DNA of 64,000 nt from NCBI RefSeq assembly GCF_030269925.1, contig NC_085123.1, forward strand, positions 1 to 64,000. Reading direction: 5' to 3'. The notes beneath the pieces were generated by a model. The model did no database searches. It worked only from the letters and a program-made list of their open reading frames with translations, and was not told the DNA's origin. Source of the DNA: Bombyx mori. Lineage: Eukaryota > Arthropoda > Insecta > Lepidoptera > Bombycidae. This document shows, one piece after another, positions 1 to 9,807 of this stretch; positions within the stretch are counted from its first letter, which is position 1, and each line of letters opens with the position of its first letter. Both the position numbers and the translations under genes were made by a program.

Positions 1-2
1 TG

Positions 3-512
3 ATAATCCTTAAAGATGTCCTGTCCTGCCACACAGACGAAGAGGTCACTCAGGCCCTAAAGAACCAAAACTCTCACCTGCTGGGAGACTTGGCTGCGGA
101 CCAGACCAGGCTGGCAGTAAAATATCGCCGCAGGACTAGAAATCCTCACATTGGACATGTCATACTGCAAGTGTCCCCTGGGGTGTGGCAGAGGCTGACG
201 GCGGCGGGTCGGGTGCACGTCGATCTGCAGCGGATACGAGTATCCGACCAATCGCCGCTGGTCCAGTGCTCTATCTGCCTAGGGTATGGACATGGCAGAA
301 AACACTGCAATGTTACTGTCCCATTGTGCAGCCACTGCGGCGACCCACACCTTCGCGCCGACTGCCCTTTGTCGCTGGCTGGCACGGCACCGCACTGCCG
401 AAACTGTAGGGAGATAAAAAACAGTAATGCAGAGCATAATGCATTCAGTACCGAGTGCCCAGTGCGCAGGAAGTGGGATGCACTAGCCCGAGCATCCATA
501 GCGTATTGCTAA
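3..512 (+). CDS. TRAS T1 ORF1 (Gag-like), C-terminal part, cut by the window edge
   Basis: The frame is open from the left edge to TAA at 510-512, so the start lies outside the window. ORF1 proteins of this clade bind element RNA and help carry it to telomeres. The segment holds the conserved pre-knuckle region (KYRRRTRNPH, VWQRLTAAGR) and three zinc knuckles: CSICLGYGHGRKHC (CX2CX4HX4C), CSHCGDPHLRADC (CX2CX3HX4C) and a third starting CRNC. It aligns throughout with the ORF1 ends of T2 and T5. The last 11 nt overlap ORF2 in the +1 frame. Confidence 0.9.
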   Translation: MILKDVLSCHTDEEVTQALKNQNSHLLGDLAADQTRLAVKYRRRTRNPHIGHVILQVSPGVWQRLTAAGRVHVDLQRIRVSDQSPLVQCSICLGYGHGRKHCNVTVPLCSHCGDPHLRADCPLSLAGTAPHCRNCREIKNSNAEHNAFSTECPVRRKWDALARASIAYC

Positions 513-3500
513 AGTTGTGCCTGTAACATCCAAGCTCGAAATCATCCAGGTCAACCTGCAGCGCTCTAAACTTGCTACCGACGAACTAATGCTGGAGGCT
601 CAAAAACGGAAGGTCCTCGGAACACTGCTCCAGGAACCCTATGTGGGTTCGGTGAAGAAGATGAAGAGCTATCGGGGGACCAGGATATTCCAGAACTCTG
701 CAGTAGGAGAAGGGACTGTAAAAGCGGCAATAGTAATTTACCAACCGGAGTTAGACATCATACAGTACCCGCAACTCACTACGAACAACATCGTCGTGGT
801 GGGAGTCCGAACCAGAGCCTGGAATATTACACTCGTCTCCTATTACTTCGAACCGGACCAAAACATGGGGCCATACTTGGAGCACTTAAAACGCATTGAG
901 CTTGAGACGGGGCAAAGCAGGTTAATCATTGGGGGCGACTGCAACGCTAAAAGCGCTTGGTGGGGCAGTCCAAACGAGGACCAAAGAGGAGAACAGATGT
1001 GCGGCTTTCTGGAGGAGCTAGGCCTGCAGGTCCTCAACACCGGAGATATCCCTACCTTCGACACCATAAGAGGAGGTAAAAGGTACAGCAGCCATGTAGA
1101 TGTGACGGCGTGTTCGGCGGACATTCTCGACCTGGTGGACGGCTGGCGCGTCGAGGAGGGCCTCACTGGTTCGGACCACAACGGCATTACATTTGGAATA
1201 AATGTAATAAAATCAAAAGGTATACACATACACAGAACCACCAGAATTTACAATACAAAAAAGGCTAATTGGAGGCAGTTTCATGAGAAACTGTCTCAAA
1301 TTATGCAAGAAACACAACTCACCACAGAAGAAATATTAAATGCTCAAAACACAGAACAAATAGACAAAATTATTAAATCATACACACAAGCTATCACAGA
1401 CACATGCACACGCACAATACCTTTTAAAAAGAACACGAAAACACTTACCGTGCCGTGGTGGTCCGAGGAGCTTGCAAGGATGAAGAGGCTGGTCGCCACT
1501 AGGAAGCGTAGAGTCAGGAACGCGGCGCCGATTCGGAGAGCGATGGTTGTTGGCCTATACCTGGAAGAAAAAGAAAAATATGAACTAGCAGTAAAAGAAG
1601 CGCAAACCACTAGTTGGAAGGAGTTTTGCGGAAAACAGGATAGGGAAGGTGTCTGGGAAGGGATATATCGGGTGTTGGGGAGAACTGCCAAACGAGAGGA
1701 GGACCTGCCTCTTCAAAAGGAGGGCATTACTCTGGACGCCGAGGGCTCTGTGAAGCTGTTGGCTGAGACTTTTTACCCCGAGGACCGAGAGGAGGAAGAC
1801 AATGTGGACCACCGCCATATCAGAGAACTGGCAAAAACGGTAAACGAGTGGAGTCATGGTGAGCGGCATGAACCACCGTTTACCCAAAGTGAACTTGATC
1901 GGTCCATAAAGTCGTTCAACCCGAAAAAGGCCCCGGGAGCCGACGGCCTCACGGCAGACATATGTACCCACGCAGTGAACTGTGACCCCTTTTTCTTCCT
2001 GGCACTCTTAAACAAATGCCTGGCACACCACTATTTTCCGAGGACCTGGAAAGAGGCGACAGTAGTGGTGCTTAGAAAGCCCGGCAAGGACTCGTACACC
2101 GTCCCAAAGTCTTACAGGCCGATTGGGCTATTGCCTGTCCTGGGGAAGATTTACGAAAAGATGCTGGTTGCTCGCCTCAAATTCTACCTATTACCCAGGA
2201 TAAGTACTCGCCAATACGGCTTTATGCCCCAAAAGAGCACAGAAGACTCCCTCTACAATTTAATACAGCACATCCGTGCGAAGCTCTCTTTAAAAAAGAT
2301 AGTCGTTCTGGTGTCGCTGGATATCGAGGGAGCTTTTGACAGTGCATGGTGGCCGGCTATTAAGGTACGATTGGCTGAGGAAAAGTGTCCAGTGGATTTG
2401 AGGCGGGTAATGGGCAGCTACCTGAGTGATAGGGTGGTCAGGGTGAGATACGGAGGGGAGGAGTGCAGAAGAGCCACCAACAAGGGATGCGTCCAGGGAT
2501 CGATAGGGGGTCCGATACTATGGAACTTGTTGCTGGACCCGCTCCTTAAAGAGCAGGAAAGTCGTGGTGAACACATCCAGGCGTTCGCCGACGATGTTGT
2601 GATGGTCTTCGATGGCGAAACAGCTCTTGAAATCGAGGGACGGATCAATGCCGCACTCGGACATGTTCTGGCGTGGGGAGTCAGAAATCGCTTAAAATTT
2701 GCGCCGCACAAAACTTGTGCGATGGTGCTGACGCGTAAATTAAAATACGACAACCCGCGCCTGAGCATGGGTGGGATCGGGATTGAGCTGTCCCAAGAAA
2801 TTAAGATCCTCGGGCTCACGGTGGATGCCAAACTCACCTTCAACACACACGTGACTGAGGTATGCAATAAGGCAATTACGATATATAAACATCTAGCCAG
2901 GGCAGCACGTGTGAGTTGGGGGCTGCACCCGGAGGTGATCAGAGTTATATACACCGCAGCCGTCGAACCCATCATAATGTACGCGGCGGGCGCATGGGCA
3001 CCAGCCACGACTAAACTTGGAGTCCGGAAGCAGTTGAACGTGGTCCAGAGGGGCTTTGCCCAAAAATTGTGTAGGGCCTACCGCACAGTTTCCCTAAACT
3101 CTGCACTGGTGCTGGCTGGGATCCTACCGCTCGATCTCCGCATCCGGGAAGTGGCCACACTCTACAAAGCCAAGCGAGGTGTGCCACAGCCAGTATTGGG
3201 AGACAGGGAAGTGGAACGCATGGCCCCGATGATAAAAGCGCCACACCCTGCAGAGCAAGTAAACCTGGAATTCAAAAGCCTGATAGACGAGGAACAATAT
3301 GAACACTACAACAACTTTGAGGTTCGAATCTTCACGGACGGAAGCAAGCTCGAGGGTAAGGTGGGGGCAGCGCTATCCTTATGGGATAGGGTATCCGAAA
3401 CCAAAGCCCTTAAGCTCACGCTTCCGCCTTTCTGCACCGTCTATCAGGCAGAACTCCTTGCTCTACAAAGAGCAGTGAGGGAGGCGCTGAATCACTCTGG

Positions 3501-4188
3501 GACTGCGTTCGGCATCTTTAGTGACTCGATGTCGGCTCTTCAGACTGTCACCAACGTCAGTTCCCCCCATCCCTTAGCAGTGGAAACAAGAGACACCATC
3601 AGACGCTGCATGCTCCAGAACAAGAGTGTCTCCTTGTTCTGGATAAAGGCCCACGTAGGATTGGAGGGGAACGAAAGAGCCGACCAACTGGCCAAGGAAG
3701 CTGCTCTGCGGTCAAAACGAAAACCAGACTACGACCTGTGTCCGATATCATTCGTCAGGCGACAAATTCGATTGGAGACGCTTGACGAGTGGGATCGGAG
3801 ATACAGGTCGGGGGAGACCGCATCAGGAACAAAATTGTTTTTCCCAAGTGCGTTGGGGGCATATGCGGTCGTGAGGGGGATGGAGCACTCCAGCATTACT
3901 ACCCAGATACTAACAGGGCACGGTGGGTTCTCTGCATACCTGAAAAGATTCGGGTGTAAGGAGAGCTCATCGTGCACCTGCGATCCAGACGCGGAGGAAA
4001 CGGTTCCGCACGTACTGCTGGAGTGCCCTATTTTTGCCCGGGAGCGCTATGACCTGGAACAGGAGCTGGGTGTCGAACTTAACAAGAAAATTTTACCAGA
4101 ACTGATGACAGAAAAAGAATTTAAAAAGAAGTTTATAGAATACATTATTAAAGTTGCTCAAAAAGTAATAAATAAAAATAAGACCTGA
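502..4188 (+). CDS. TRAS T1 ORF2: endonuclease, reverse transcriptase and RNase H polyprotein, intact
   Basis: Encodes the nicking and reverse-transcription machinery for insertion into telomere repeats. Numbering from the GTG at 517 gives 1223 residues. The endonuclease is N-terminal (catalytic Asn in QVNLQR near 13, LLQEPY, GGDCNAKS, SDHNG near 218). The RT follows (SLDIEGAFDSAWW near 600, GCVQGSIGGP, FADD near 690). RNase H comes next (FTDGSK near 938, YQAELLAL, FSDSMSAL, GNERAD near 1050). A Cys/His motif starting CKESSSCTC lies near 1147. There is no ATG upstream of the catalytic Asn: the first in-frame ATG (589) would remove it. The frame opens at 502, right after a TAG and inside the end of ORF1, so translation probably depends on ORF1 (frameshift, re-initiation or non-AUG start). 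Confidence 0.93.
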   Translation, partial: RIAKVVPVTSKLEIIQVNLQRSKLATDELMLEAQKRKVLGTLLQEPYVGSVKKMKSYRGTRIFQNSAVGEGTVKAAIVIYQPELDIIQYPQLTTNNIVVVGVRTRAWNITLVSYYFEPDQNMGPYLEHLKRIELETGQSRLIIGGDCNAKSAWWGSPNEDQRGEQMCGFLEELGLQVLNTGDIPTFDTIRGGKRYSSHVDVTACSADILDLVDGWRVEEGLTGSDHNGITFGINVIKSKGIHIHRTTRIYNTKKANWRQFHEKLSQIMQETQLTTEEILNAQNTEQIDKIIKSYTQAITDTCTRTIPFKKNTKTLTVPWWSEELARMKRLVATRKRRVRNAAPIRRAMVVGLYLEEKEKYELAVKEAQTTSWKEFCGKQDREGVWEGIYRVLGRTAKREEDLPLQKEGITLDAEGSVKLLAETFYPEDREEEDNVDHRHIRELAKTVNEWSHGERHEPPFTQSELDRSIKSFNPKKAPGADGLTADICTHAVNCDPFFFLALLNKCLAHHYFPRTWKEATVVVLRKPGKDSYTVPKSYRPIGLLPVLGKIYEKMLVARLKFYLLPRISTRQYGFMPQKSTEDSLYNLIQHIRAKLSLKKIVVLVSLDIEGAFDSAWWPAIKVRLAEEKCPVDLRRVMGSYLSDRVVRVRYGGEECRRATNKGCVQGSIGGPILWNLLLDPLLKEQESRGEHIQAFADDVVMVFDGETALEIEGRINAALGHVLAWGVRNRLKFAPHKTCAMVLTRKLKYDNPRLSMGGIGIELSQEIKILGLTVDAKLTFNTHVTEVCNKAITIYKHLARAARVSWGLHPEVIRVIYTAAVEPIIMYAAGAWAPATTKLGVRKQLNVVQRGFAQKLCRAYRTVSLNSALVLAGILPLDLRIREVATLYKAKRGVPQPVLGDREVERMAPMIKAPHPAEQVNLEFKSLIDEEQYEHYNNFEVRIFTDGSKLEGKVGAALSLWDRVSETKALKLTLPPFCTVYQAELLALQRAVREALNHSGTAFGIFSDSMSALQTVTNVSSPHPLAVETRDTIRRCMLQNKSVSLFWIKAHVGLEGNERADQLAKEAALRSKRKPDYDLCPISFVRRQIRLETLDEWDRRYRSGETASGTKLFFPSALGAYAVVRGMEHSSITTQILTGHGGFSAYLKRFGCKESSSCTCDPDAEETVPHVLLECPIFARERYDLEQELGVELNKKILPELMTEKEFKKKFIEYIIKVAQKVINKNKT

Positions 4189-4414
4189 GAAAGCTGGGAT
4201 GACAATATATAATTAGTATATATTTGTAACACCCCAGAACCCCCCTAAGGATAGTCATTTTTTGGAAATAGCAACACTTTTTGACATTTGATAAATTTAA
4301 TTTACATTAATTTGATTTTTTGGAAACATTTCATAAATAAAACAATAAATATAAGAAAAGCAAAAATATATATAAAGGAAAAGTAAGGGCTCTGACTATG
4401 TTAGAGGACAAGTA

Positions 4415-4447
<33 letters not shown>

Positions 4448-4450
<3 letters not shown>

Positions 4451-5684
4451 AACCTAACCTAACCTAACCTAACCTAACCTAACCTAACCTAACCTAACCT
4501 AACCTAACCTAACCTAACCTAACCTAACCTAACCTAACCTAACCTAACCTAACCTAACCTAACCTAACCTAACCTAACCTAACCTAACCTAACCTAACCT
4601 AACCTAACCTAACCTAACCTAACCTAACCTAACCTAACCTAACCTAACCTAACCTAACCTAACCTAACCTAACCTAACCTAACCTAACCTAACCTAACCT
4701 AACCTAACCTAACCTAACCTAACCTAACCCAACCCAACCCAACCCAACCTAACCTAACCTAACCTAACCTAACCTAACCTAACCTAACCTAACCTAACCT
4801 AACCTAACCTAACCTAACCTAACCTAACCTAACCTAACCTAACCTAACCTAACCTAACCTAACCTAACCTAACCTAACCTAACCTAACCTAACCTAACCT
4901 AACCTAACCTAACCTAACCTAACCTAACCTAACCTAACCTAACCTAACCTAACCTAACCTAACCTAACCTAACCTAACCTAACCTAACCTAACCTAACCT
5001 AACCTAACCTAACCTAACCTAACCTAACCTAACCTAACCTAACCTAACCTAACCTAACCTAACCTAACCTAACCTAACCTAACCTAACCTAACCTAACCT
5101 AACCTAACCTAACCTAACCTAACCTAACCTAACCTAACCTAACCTAACCTAACCTAACCTAACCTAACCTAACCTAACCTAACCTAACCTAACCTAACCT
5201 AACCTAACCTAACCTAACCTAACCTAACCTAACCTAACCTAACCTAACCTAACCTAACCTAACCTAACCTAACCTAACCTAACCTAACCTAACCTAACCT
5301 AACCTAACCTAACCTAACCTAACCTAACCTAACCTAACCTAACCTAACCTAACCTAACCTAACCTAACCTAACCTAACCTAACCTAACCTAACCTAACCT
5401 AACCTAACCTAACCTAACCTAACCTAACCTAACCTAACCTAACCTAACCTAACCTAACCTAACCTAACCTAACCTAACCTAACCTAACCTAACCTAACCT
5501 AACCTAACCTAACCTAACCTAACCTAACCTAACCTAACCTAACCTAACCTAACCTAACCTAACCTAACCTAACCTAACCTAACCTAACCTAACCTAACCT
5601 AACCTAACCTAACCTAACCTAACCTAACCTAACCTAACCTAACCTAACCTAACCTAACCTAACCTAACCTAACCTAACCTAACC
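4448..5684. repeat. Telomere repeat array (AACCT)n, about 247 units
   Basis: An uninterrupted run of the insect telomere repeat, C-rich strand shown, between the T1 poly(A) tail and the T2 5' end. It is the longest array in the window. Four consecutive AACCC variant units lie at 4726-4745; nearly all others are AACCT. The repeat has stops in every frame on this strand. Confidence 0.99.
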
Positions 5685-6235
5685 AGTCGCGTTCGATCCG
5701 CAGGCGAGAACGGTCACGCCACACCAAAAATCGTTGAGTTAAATAGTGTTTTTACCAAATTGTGAATATAAAATCAGTTTTTAGTGATAAAAATCAGTGT
5801 TATACACCGTTGGATACGCGCTAAAATTCCGCATCTATTACCATTTCTGGTGAAAATTTTGGACTTAAATCAAGCGAAAAAATAAGAAAAAACTGCTAAA
5901 AATCAAAATTTGAAGTGTTAAAAATTCATAAAAATGGCATTTTTGTAGTGAAAACATAGTGAAAAGTGTCTTTCGGTGCGCGTTCGAAAGCTCTTCTTAA
6001 ATTTGTCTCGAAACTGAAAATTGGACAGTGAGAACTATTAAAAATTACCAAAAAACTAAAATTTTTCTAAACATTTTTTTACTTTTCGGCGTGCGCTGCT
6101 TTAAAGCGATCGATGACCCTATATTTTTATAGTGTTAGTGTATAGGCCCTGGAAAGGCGCTTCCGTGGACACCTCAATTTGATTTTTCCGATTGAAGAAA
6201 AAGGAGAAAATTAGCAAAAACCAACGTAAGCAAAC

Positions 6236-6970
6236 CCACGTGGTCGAGGTTCCAGCTGTGGGAGGCACTTTCCAGGACTTCGTACGGATAAAAGACCAAA
6301 CGTAACCGACATTGCCAAAAAAGTAATTTAAAATATTAATAACTTTAGAAGATATAGCTGATTATGTAAAAATCGAAAAATATTTTTACATGTAAATTCA
6401 GAAAACGAACGACGACCCCATTATTTCTTGGTGCCTCTGGATCGACCTTCACGAGGGGCTCATTTTAATATACTATTTAGATTTCTGCTACCAATGTTCA
6501 CTGAGTAAATCAGGAAAATCTAAATCGGCACTACCACGTGGTCGAGGTTCCAGCTGTGGGAGGCACTTTCCAGGACTTTGTACGGATAAAGGACCAAACG
6601 TTACCGACATCGCCGAAAAAAGTAGTTAAAAATATTAAGAACTTTGGAAGATAATGTTGATTATGTAAAAATCGAAAAATATTTTTACATGTAAATTCGG
6701 AAAACGAACGACGACCACATTATTTCTTGGTGCCCCTGGATCGACCTTCACAAGGGGCTCATTTTTATATACTATTTAGATTTTTGCTACCAATATTCAC
6801 GGAGTAAATCAGGAAAATCTGAATCGGCACTACCACGTGGTTGCAGTTCCAGCCGGGGGAGGCACTTTTTGGGACTGGGACCAAATAAAGGATTGAAGTC
6901 TGCATACAGTGCCAGAAAAAATAGGAGAAAATATCCAGAATCCTGGTAGAAAATGCATTTTTATTGATAT
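6236..6970 (+). repeat. Tandem 299-bp repeats in the T2 5' UTR (about 2.5 copies)
   Basis: Units begin with CCACGTGGT at 6236, 6534 and 6833 (periods 298 and 299). The first two copies are nearly identical and the third diverges after about 100 bp. Each of the first two contains an A/T-rich hairpin (ATGTAAAAAT/ATTTTTACAT, near 6364-6393 and 6662-6691). The CACGTG E-box palindrome at each start also occurs in the T5 5' UTR near 30742. Subrepeats in a retrotransposon 5' UTR often carry promoter activity; that role is inferred here. Confidence 0.85.
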
Positions 6971-7719
6971 TATGAAAAACATTTTTAGTAGTAGTAAGAT
7001 TAGATAGTTAGTATTTAGACTTAGTCAAATGTTATGATTGGACTGCATATATTATAAGCTAAATTTTTAAATATTTTTGACACAGACCCCCCTTTACAGG
7101 GTCTGACAAAACATATTGGGCTCTGCAGTAGCAATATTTTATTTATTTAGCTGTTTCCCATCTGATCTGTTATTCTGAAACAAATTCTGACCGCATCCCC
7201 CGCGTGATGATACTGCACGACAATTGTAGGTTGTACTGACAACCATTCATTTTGTGTGTAGTCCGCGAGGCATGTGGTGCTGAGTATAATTCTATAGTAA
7301 ATTTTTTGCATATTTTGACATTGACAATCTTGTCAAATCTTTTACTGACACAAAATTGACTTTGCTGCGCAATTATTTTGACATAATATTGTAGGACTCT
7401 GTACACCCACAATAGGTAATGTTAGGTTAATTAATAGGTTAATTTTGTAGTCCTAGAGAAACTATACTAACTATTATTTGATGAAAAACTTTTTTAATGA
7501 AAAATTATTTGATCTGTGTAAAATTGTCTTTCAACATAGAATTTTGGTTCTAGGGATTCTTGCCGTGATATTGTATTCCAATATCACTCAAAAATTCCTC
7601 TTGCTGAATCTGAAATAGCTTACTGGAAAGTTGATTTGACCTAAGTTGTATATTTTAAAGTGCCTCTATACAGCACTGAGTTAGTTTTAAGACAACCCGC
7701 GGCTCCTCTTACTTCAGCG

Positions 7720-9138
7720 ATGAGTCATCCCGAGGGTCATGGACCAAAAACCACAGCCAGAGCTTCCACAGTCTCTCCTAAACCCAAACCGAAACAAGGC
7801 GACGCGAAAAAGTTTTCGGTGCCCCCCCAAACGATTTCGGTTAGGAGGAGCATCGGGGAATGGGAGAAGGCTTCATATACATGCAAATTGGACGAAGCAA
7901 CAGCATGCGCGGGCAGAGCAAAACAACAGCTCAACGCCGCACGCAACTTGAAAGGGGAGTTAAAAATTGAAGCCTTTAAAATGCTGGATAGGTTACTCGA
8001 AATTGTGAAAAAGTTGGAAATGCCCTCGAAAACAAAGGTAGAGAAGGAGGTCATGAAGCAGATGTACCGCGAAAATAGCAAGACAGAAATGGGCACGAGC
8101 AACCTGAAAAATATTATTGAGGAGCATAGTAAGGTTTTGGGAGAGACTGTGAAAGAAATGGACCGACTACGCACGGTTATTAGGAGACACGAGGAGAAAA
8201 TGGATGACACGGCACAAAACGCCGAAAAACGAGATGGGGGACATAGCGGTGGAGAGTTTCTGGCGGAAATCCGTGAGCTCAAGCGACTTACACAAGAGAC
8301 CCGGGTACGGACCGACGAGGCGCAGGGGGTAATTCCCTCGTACGCGGAGGTCCTGTCTCGGCCACCAGCCGCTAGAGTGGACAAGCCGAAGTTCTCCGTC
8401 ATCGTGGGTTCAAAAAACGTCATCGATACTAGTGCTGATGTCATAGAAAAGCTGAGAGGGGCGTTAGATGCACGGCGCAGCGGTCTAAAGATAGAGCGTC
8501 TCCGTAGGGTACGCGATGCGAAGGTGGTTTTGAGCTGCGCGAGTAAAGAGGAGATGGAAAAGTTGTCCGAGCAGCTAAAGAACGATAAGAACCTTACTGC
8601 CGAGGTGGCTAAGAACAAAAAGCCACTCGTCGTGCTTAAAAATCTCATGGCGTACAATACGGATGACGACATCCGAACGGCACTCGCTGAGCAAAACCGG
8701 CACCTGCTGGAGGATCTTTCAGCCGACGAAACCGCCGTGGAGGTAAGGTACCGGAGGAGGGCGAGGAATCAACAGGAGTGCCACGCCGTCCTCCAGGTAT
8801 CGCCCGAATTATGGCAAAGGCTAACGTCGGCTGGAAGAGTATACATTGACCTCCAGCATGTGAGGGTGCAGGACCAGTCACCACTGGTGCAGTGCACCAG
8901 ATGCCTGGCGTACGGCCACGGCCGGAAGCAGTGCGCGGACGATGTGGATCTCTGCAATTACTGTGGCGGTCCGCATCTCAAAAGTTCGTGCACGCAACTG
9001 GCGGCCGCCCAGGCACCGAAGTGTATTAACTGCACCAGGGCCAAGCTGACTGAAACTGCCCATACGGCATTTGGTGACTGCTGCCCTGTTAGGAGAAAGT
9101 GGGATGCGCTGGCCAGGGCGGCAATAGTCTATGGCTAG
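7720..9138 (+). CDS. TRAS T2 ORF1 (Gag-like RNA-binding protein), intact, 472 aa
   Basis: Start chosen at the first ATG (7720); the frame is open 20 codons further upstream without another ATG. The N-terminal half is Lys/Arg/Ser-rich and predicted helical. The C-terminal part has the conserved region (VRYRRRARNQ, LWQRLTSAGR) and three zinc knuckles near residues 392-450: CTRCLAYGHGRKQC, CNYCGGPHLKSSC and one starting CINC. It aligns along its length with T5 ORF1 (486 aa). It ends at TAG and no ORF2 follows, unlike every other TRAS here. An intact 1.4-kb frame in an otherwise ORF2-less copy implies a young deletion or selection. Confidence 0.92.
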   Translation: MSHPEGHGPKTTARASTVSPKPKPKQGDAKKFSVPPQTISVRRSIGEWEKASYTCKLDEATACAGRAKQQLNAARNLKGELKIEAFKMLDRLLEIVKKLEMPSKTKVEKEVMKQMYRENSKTEMGTSNLKNIIEEHSKVLGETVKEMDRLRTVIRRHEEKMDDTAQNAEKRDGGHSGGEFLAEIRELKRLTQETRVRTDEAQGVIPSYAEVLSRPPAARVDKPKFSVIVGSKNVIDTSADVIEKLRGALDARRSGLKIERLRRVRDAKVVLSCASKEEMEKLSEQLKNDKNLTAEVAKNKKPLVVLKNLMAYNTDDDIRTALAEQNRHLLEDLSADETAVEVRYRRRARNQQECHAVLQVSPELWQRLTSAGRVYIDLQHVRVQDQSPLVQCTRCLAYGHGRKQCADDVDLCNYCGGPHLKSSCTQLAAAQAPKCINCTRAKLTETAHTAFGDCCPVRRKWDALARAAIVYG

Positions 9139-9766
9139 GGCTGCTCTGGCTGGTGGCCCGCCGGACCCGATAGTGTGGCGGTCCGAAACGTCGTTAACCC
9201 TACTCGGCTCGAACTTTTGAACCTCGGGGTTACTCACGGCTGAAAAATATAAATAAAAATAAAAAAAGATGAGTTTTGTAAACTCCATAGGATGGCTGAT
9301 GACCATAGAATTTTGATGTAAAATCTATTTAGTTATTAAGTAAAACTCTCTGGAGCTTACAAAATGTATTTTCTTTTAAGAACATCTATGTAAAATAACT
9401 ATACAATAATTATGAAAACTGTAAATAGTAAATAGAAGAAGAATAAAACCGTAATATAGAAGTAATGGAAAGGAAATAGTAAGACATTAATACGATCTAA
9501 AAGATATACAATAAGTAGAATATCAAATAATGATGAAAATAGGTTAAAAATATTAGCTAGAATTAGATAAGTATATAAAAGTTAGAAAAAGTTAAAATAG
9601 GTATATAATTACTGGTATAACTGTTATACTAGGTTATATGGTATTGTAGAACTTTATACAAAATAAATAAAAAATTCCTGGTTCCGTTATTAATCCTACA
9701 ATAAATAAACAAGGGCTCTGATTATGTCAGAGGAGTATTCGCGGGCCGGGCCTAAAGCGCCCGGAC

Positions 9767-9795
<29 letters not shown>

Positions 9796-9798
<3 letters not shown>

Positions 9799-9807
9799 AA
9801 CCTAACC
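9796..9807. repeat. 12 bp of telomere repeat between two converging element tails
   Basis: Only CCTAACCTAACC separates the T2 poly(A) tail from the poly(T) that is the S1 tail on the other strand. TRAS and SART are therefore inserted tail to tail with barely two repeat units left between them. Confidence 0.95.

Larger units (their letters stand above)
1..4447 (+). mobile_element. T1: TRAS-family telomere-specific non-LTR retrotransposon, 5' end outside the window
   Basis: An R1-clade non-LTR element that targets the telomere repeat. Visible parts are the end of ORF1 (3-512), a complete ORF2 (502-4188), a 3' UTR (4189-4417) and a 30-nt poly(A) tail (4418-4447) joined directly to CCTAA repeats. 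A hairpin CTCTGAC/GTTAGAG (4390-4406) precedes the tail. The 3' end resembles that of T2 (shared AGGGCTCTGA plus hairpin), so the two belong to one subfamily. ORF2 has no internal stop, so this copy may have been active recently. The 3' UTR holds no further gene. Confidence 0.9.
5685..9795 (+). mobile_element. T2: TRAS element with complete 5' end and intact ORF1 but no ORF2
   Basis: The 5' end starts AGTCGCGTTCGA directly after the array, matching the T5 start AGTCGCATTCGA, so the 5' end is complete. It has a roughly 2-kb 5' UTR (5685-7719) with tandem 299-bp repeats, an intact ORF1 (7720-9138), a 3' region (9139-9766) and poly(A) 9767-9795. The whole endonuclease/RT ORF is missing. Shortly after the ORF1 stop, an A-rich stretch near 9242-9268 resembles the last ORF2 codons of T1, suggesting one internal deletion of about 3.6 kb. 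A 3' hairpin (CTCTGA/TCAGAG, 9716-9732) is kept. This copy could only move with enzymes supplied by another TRAS. Confidence 0.88.

Noticed and set aside
4448..5684. Regular short repeats as a possible CRISPR array
   Set aside because: They are contiguous 5-bp telomere units without spacers, in a eukaryotic genome.
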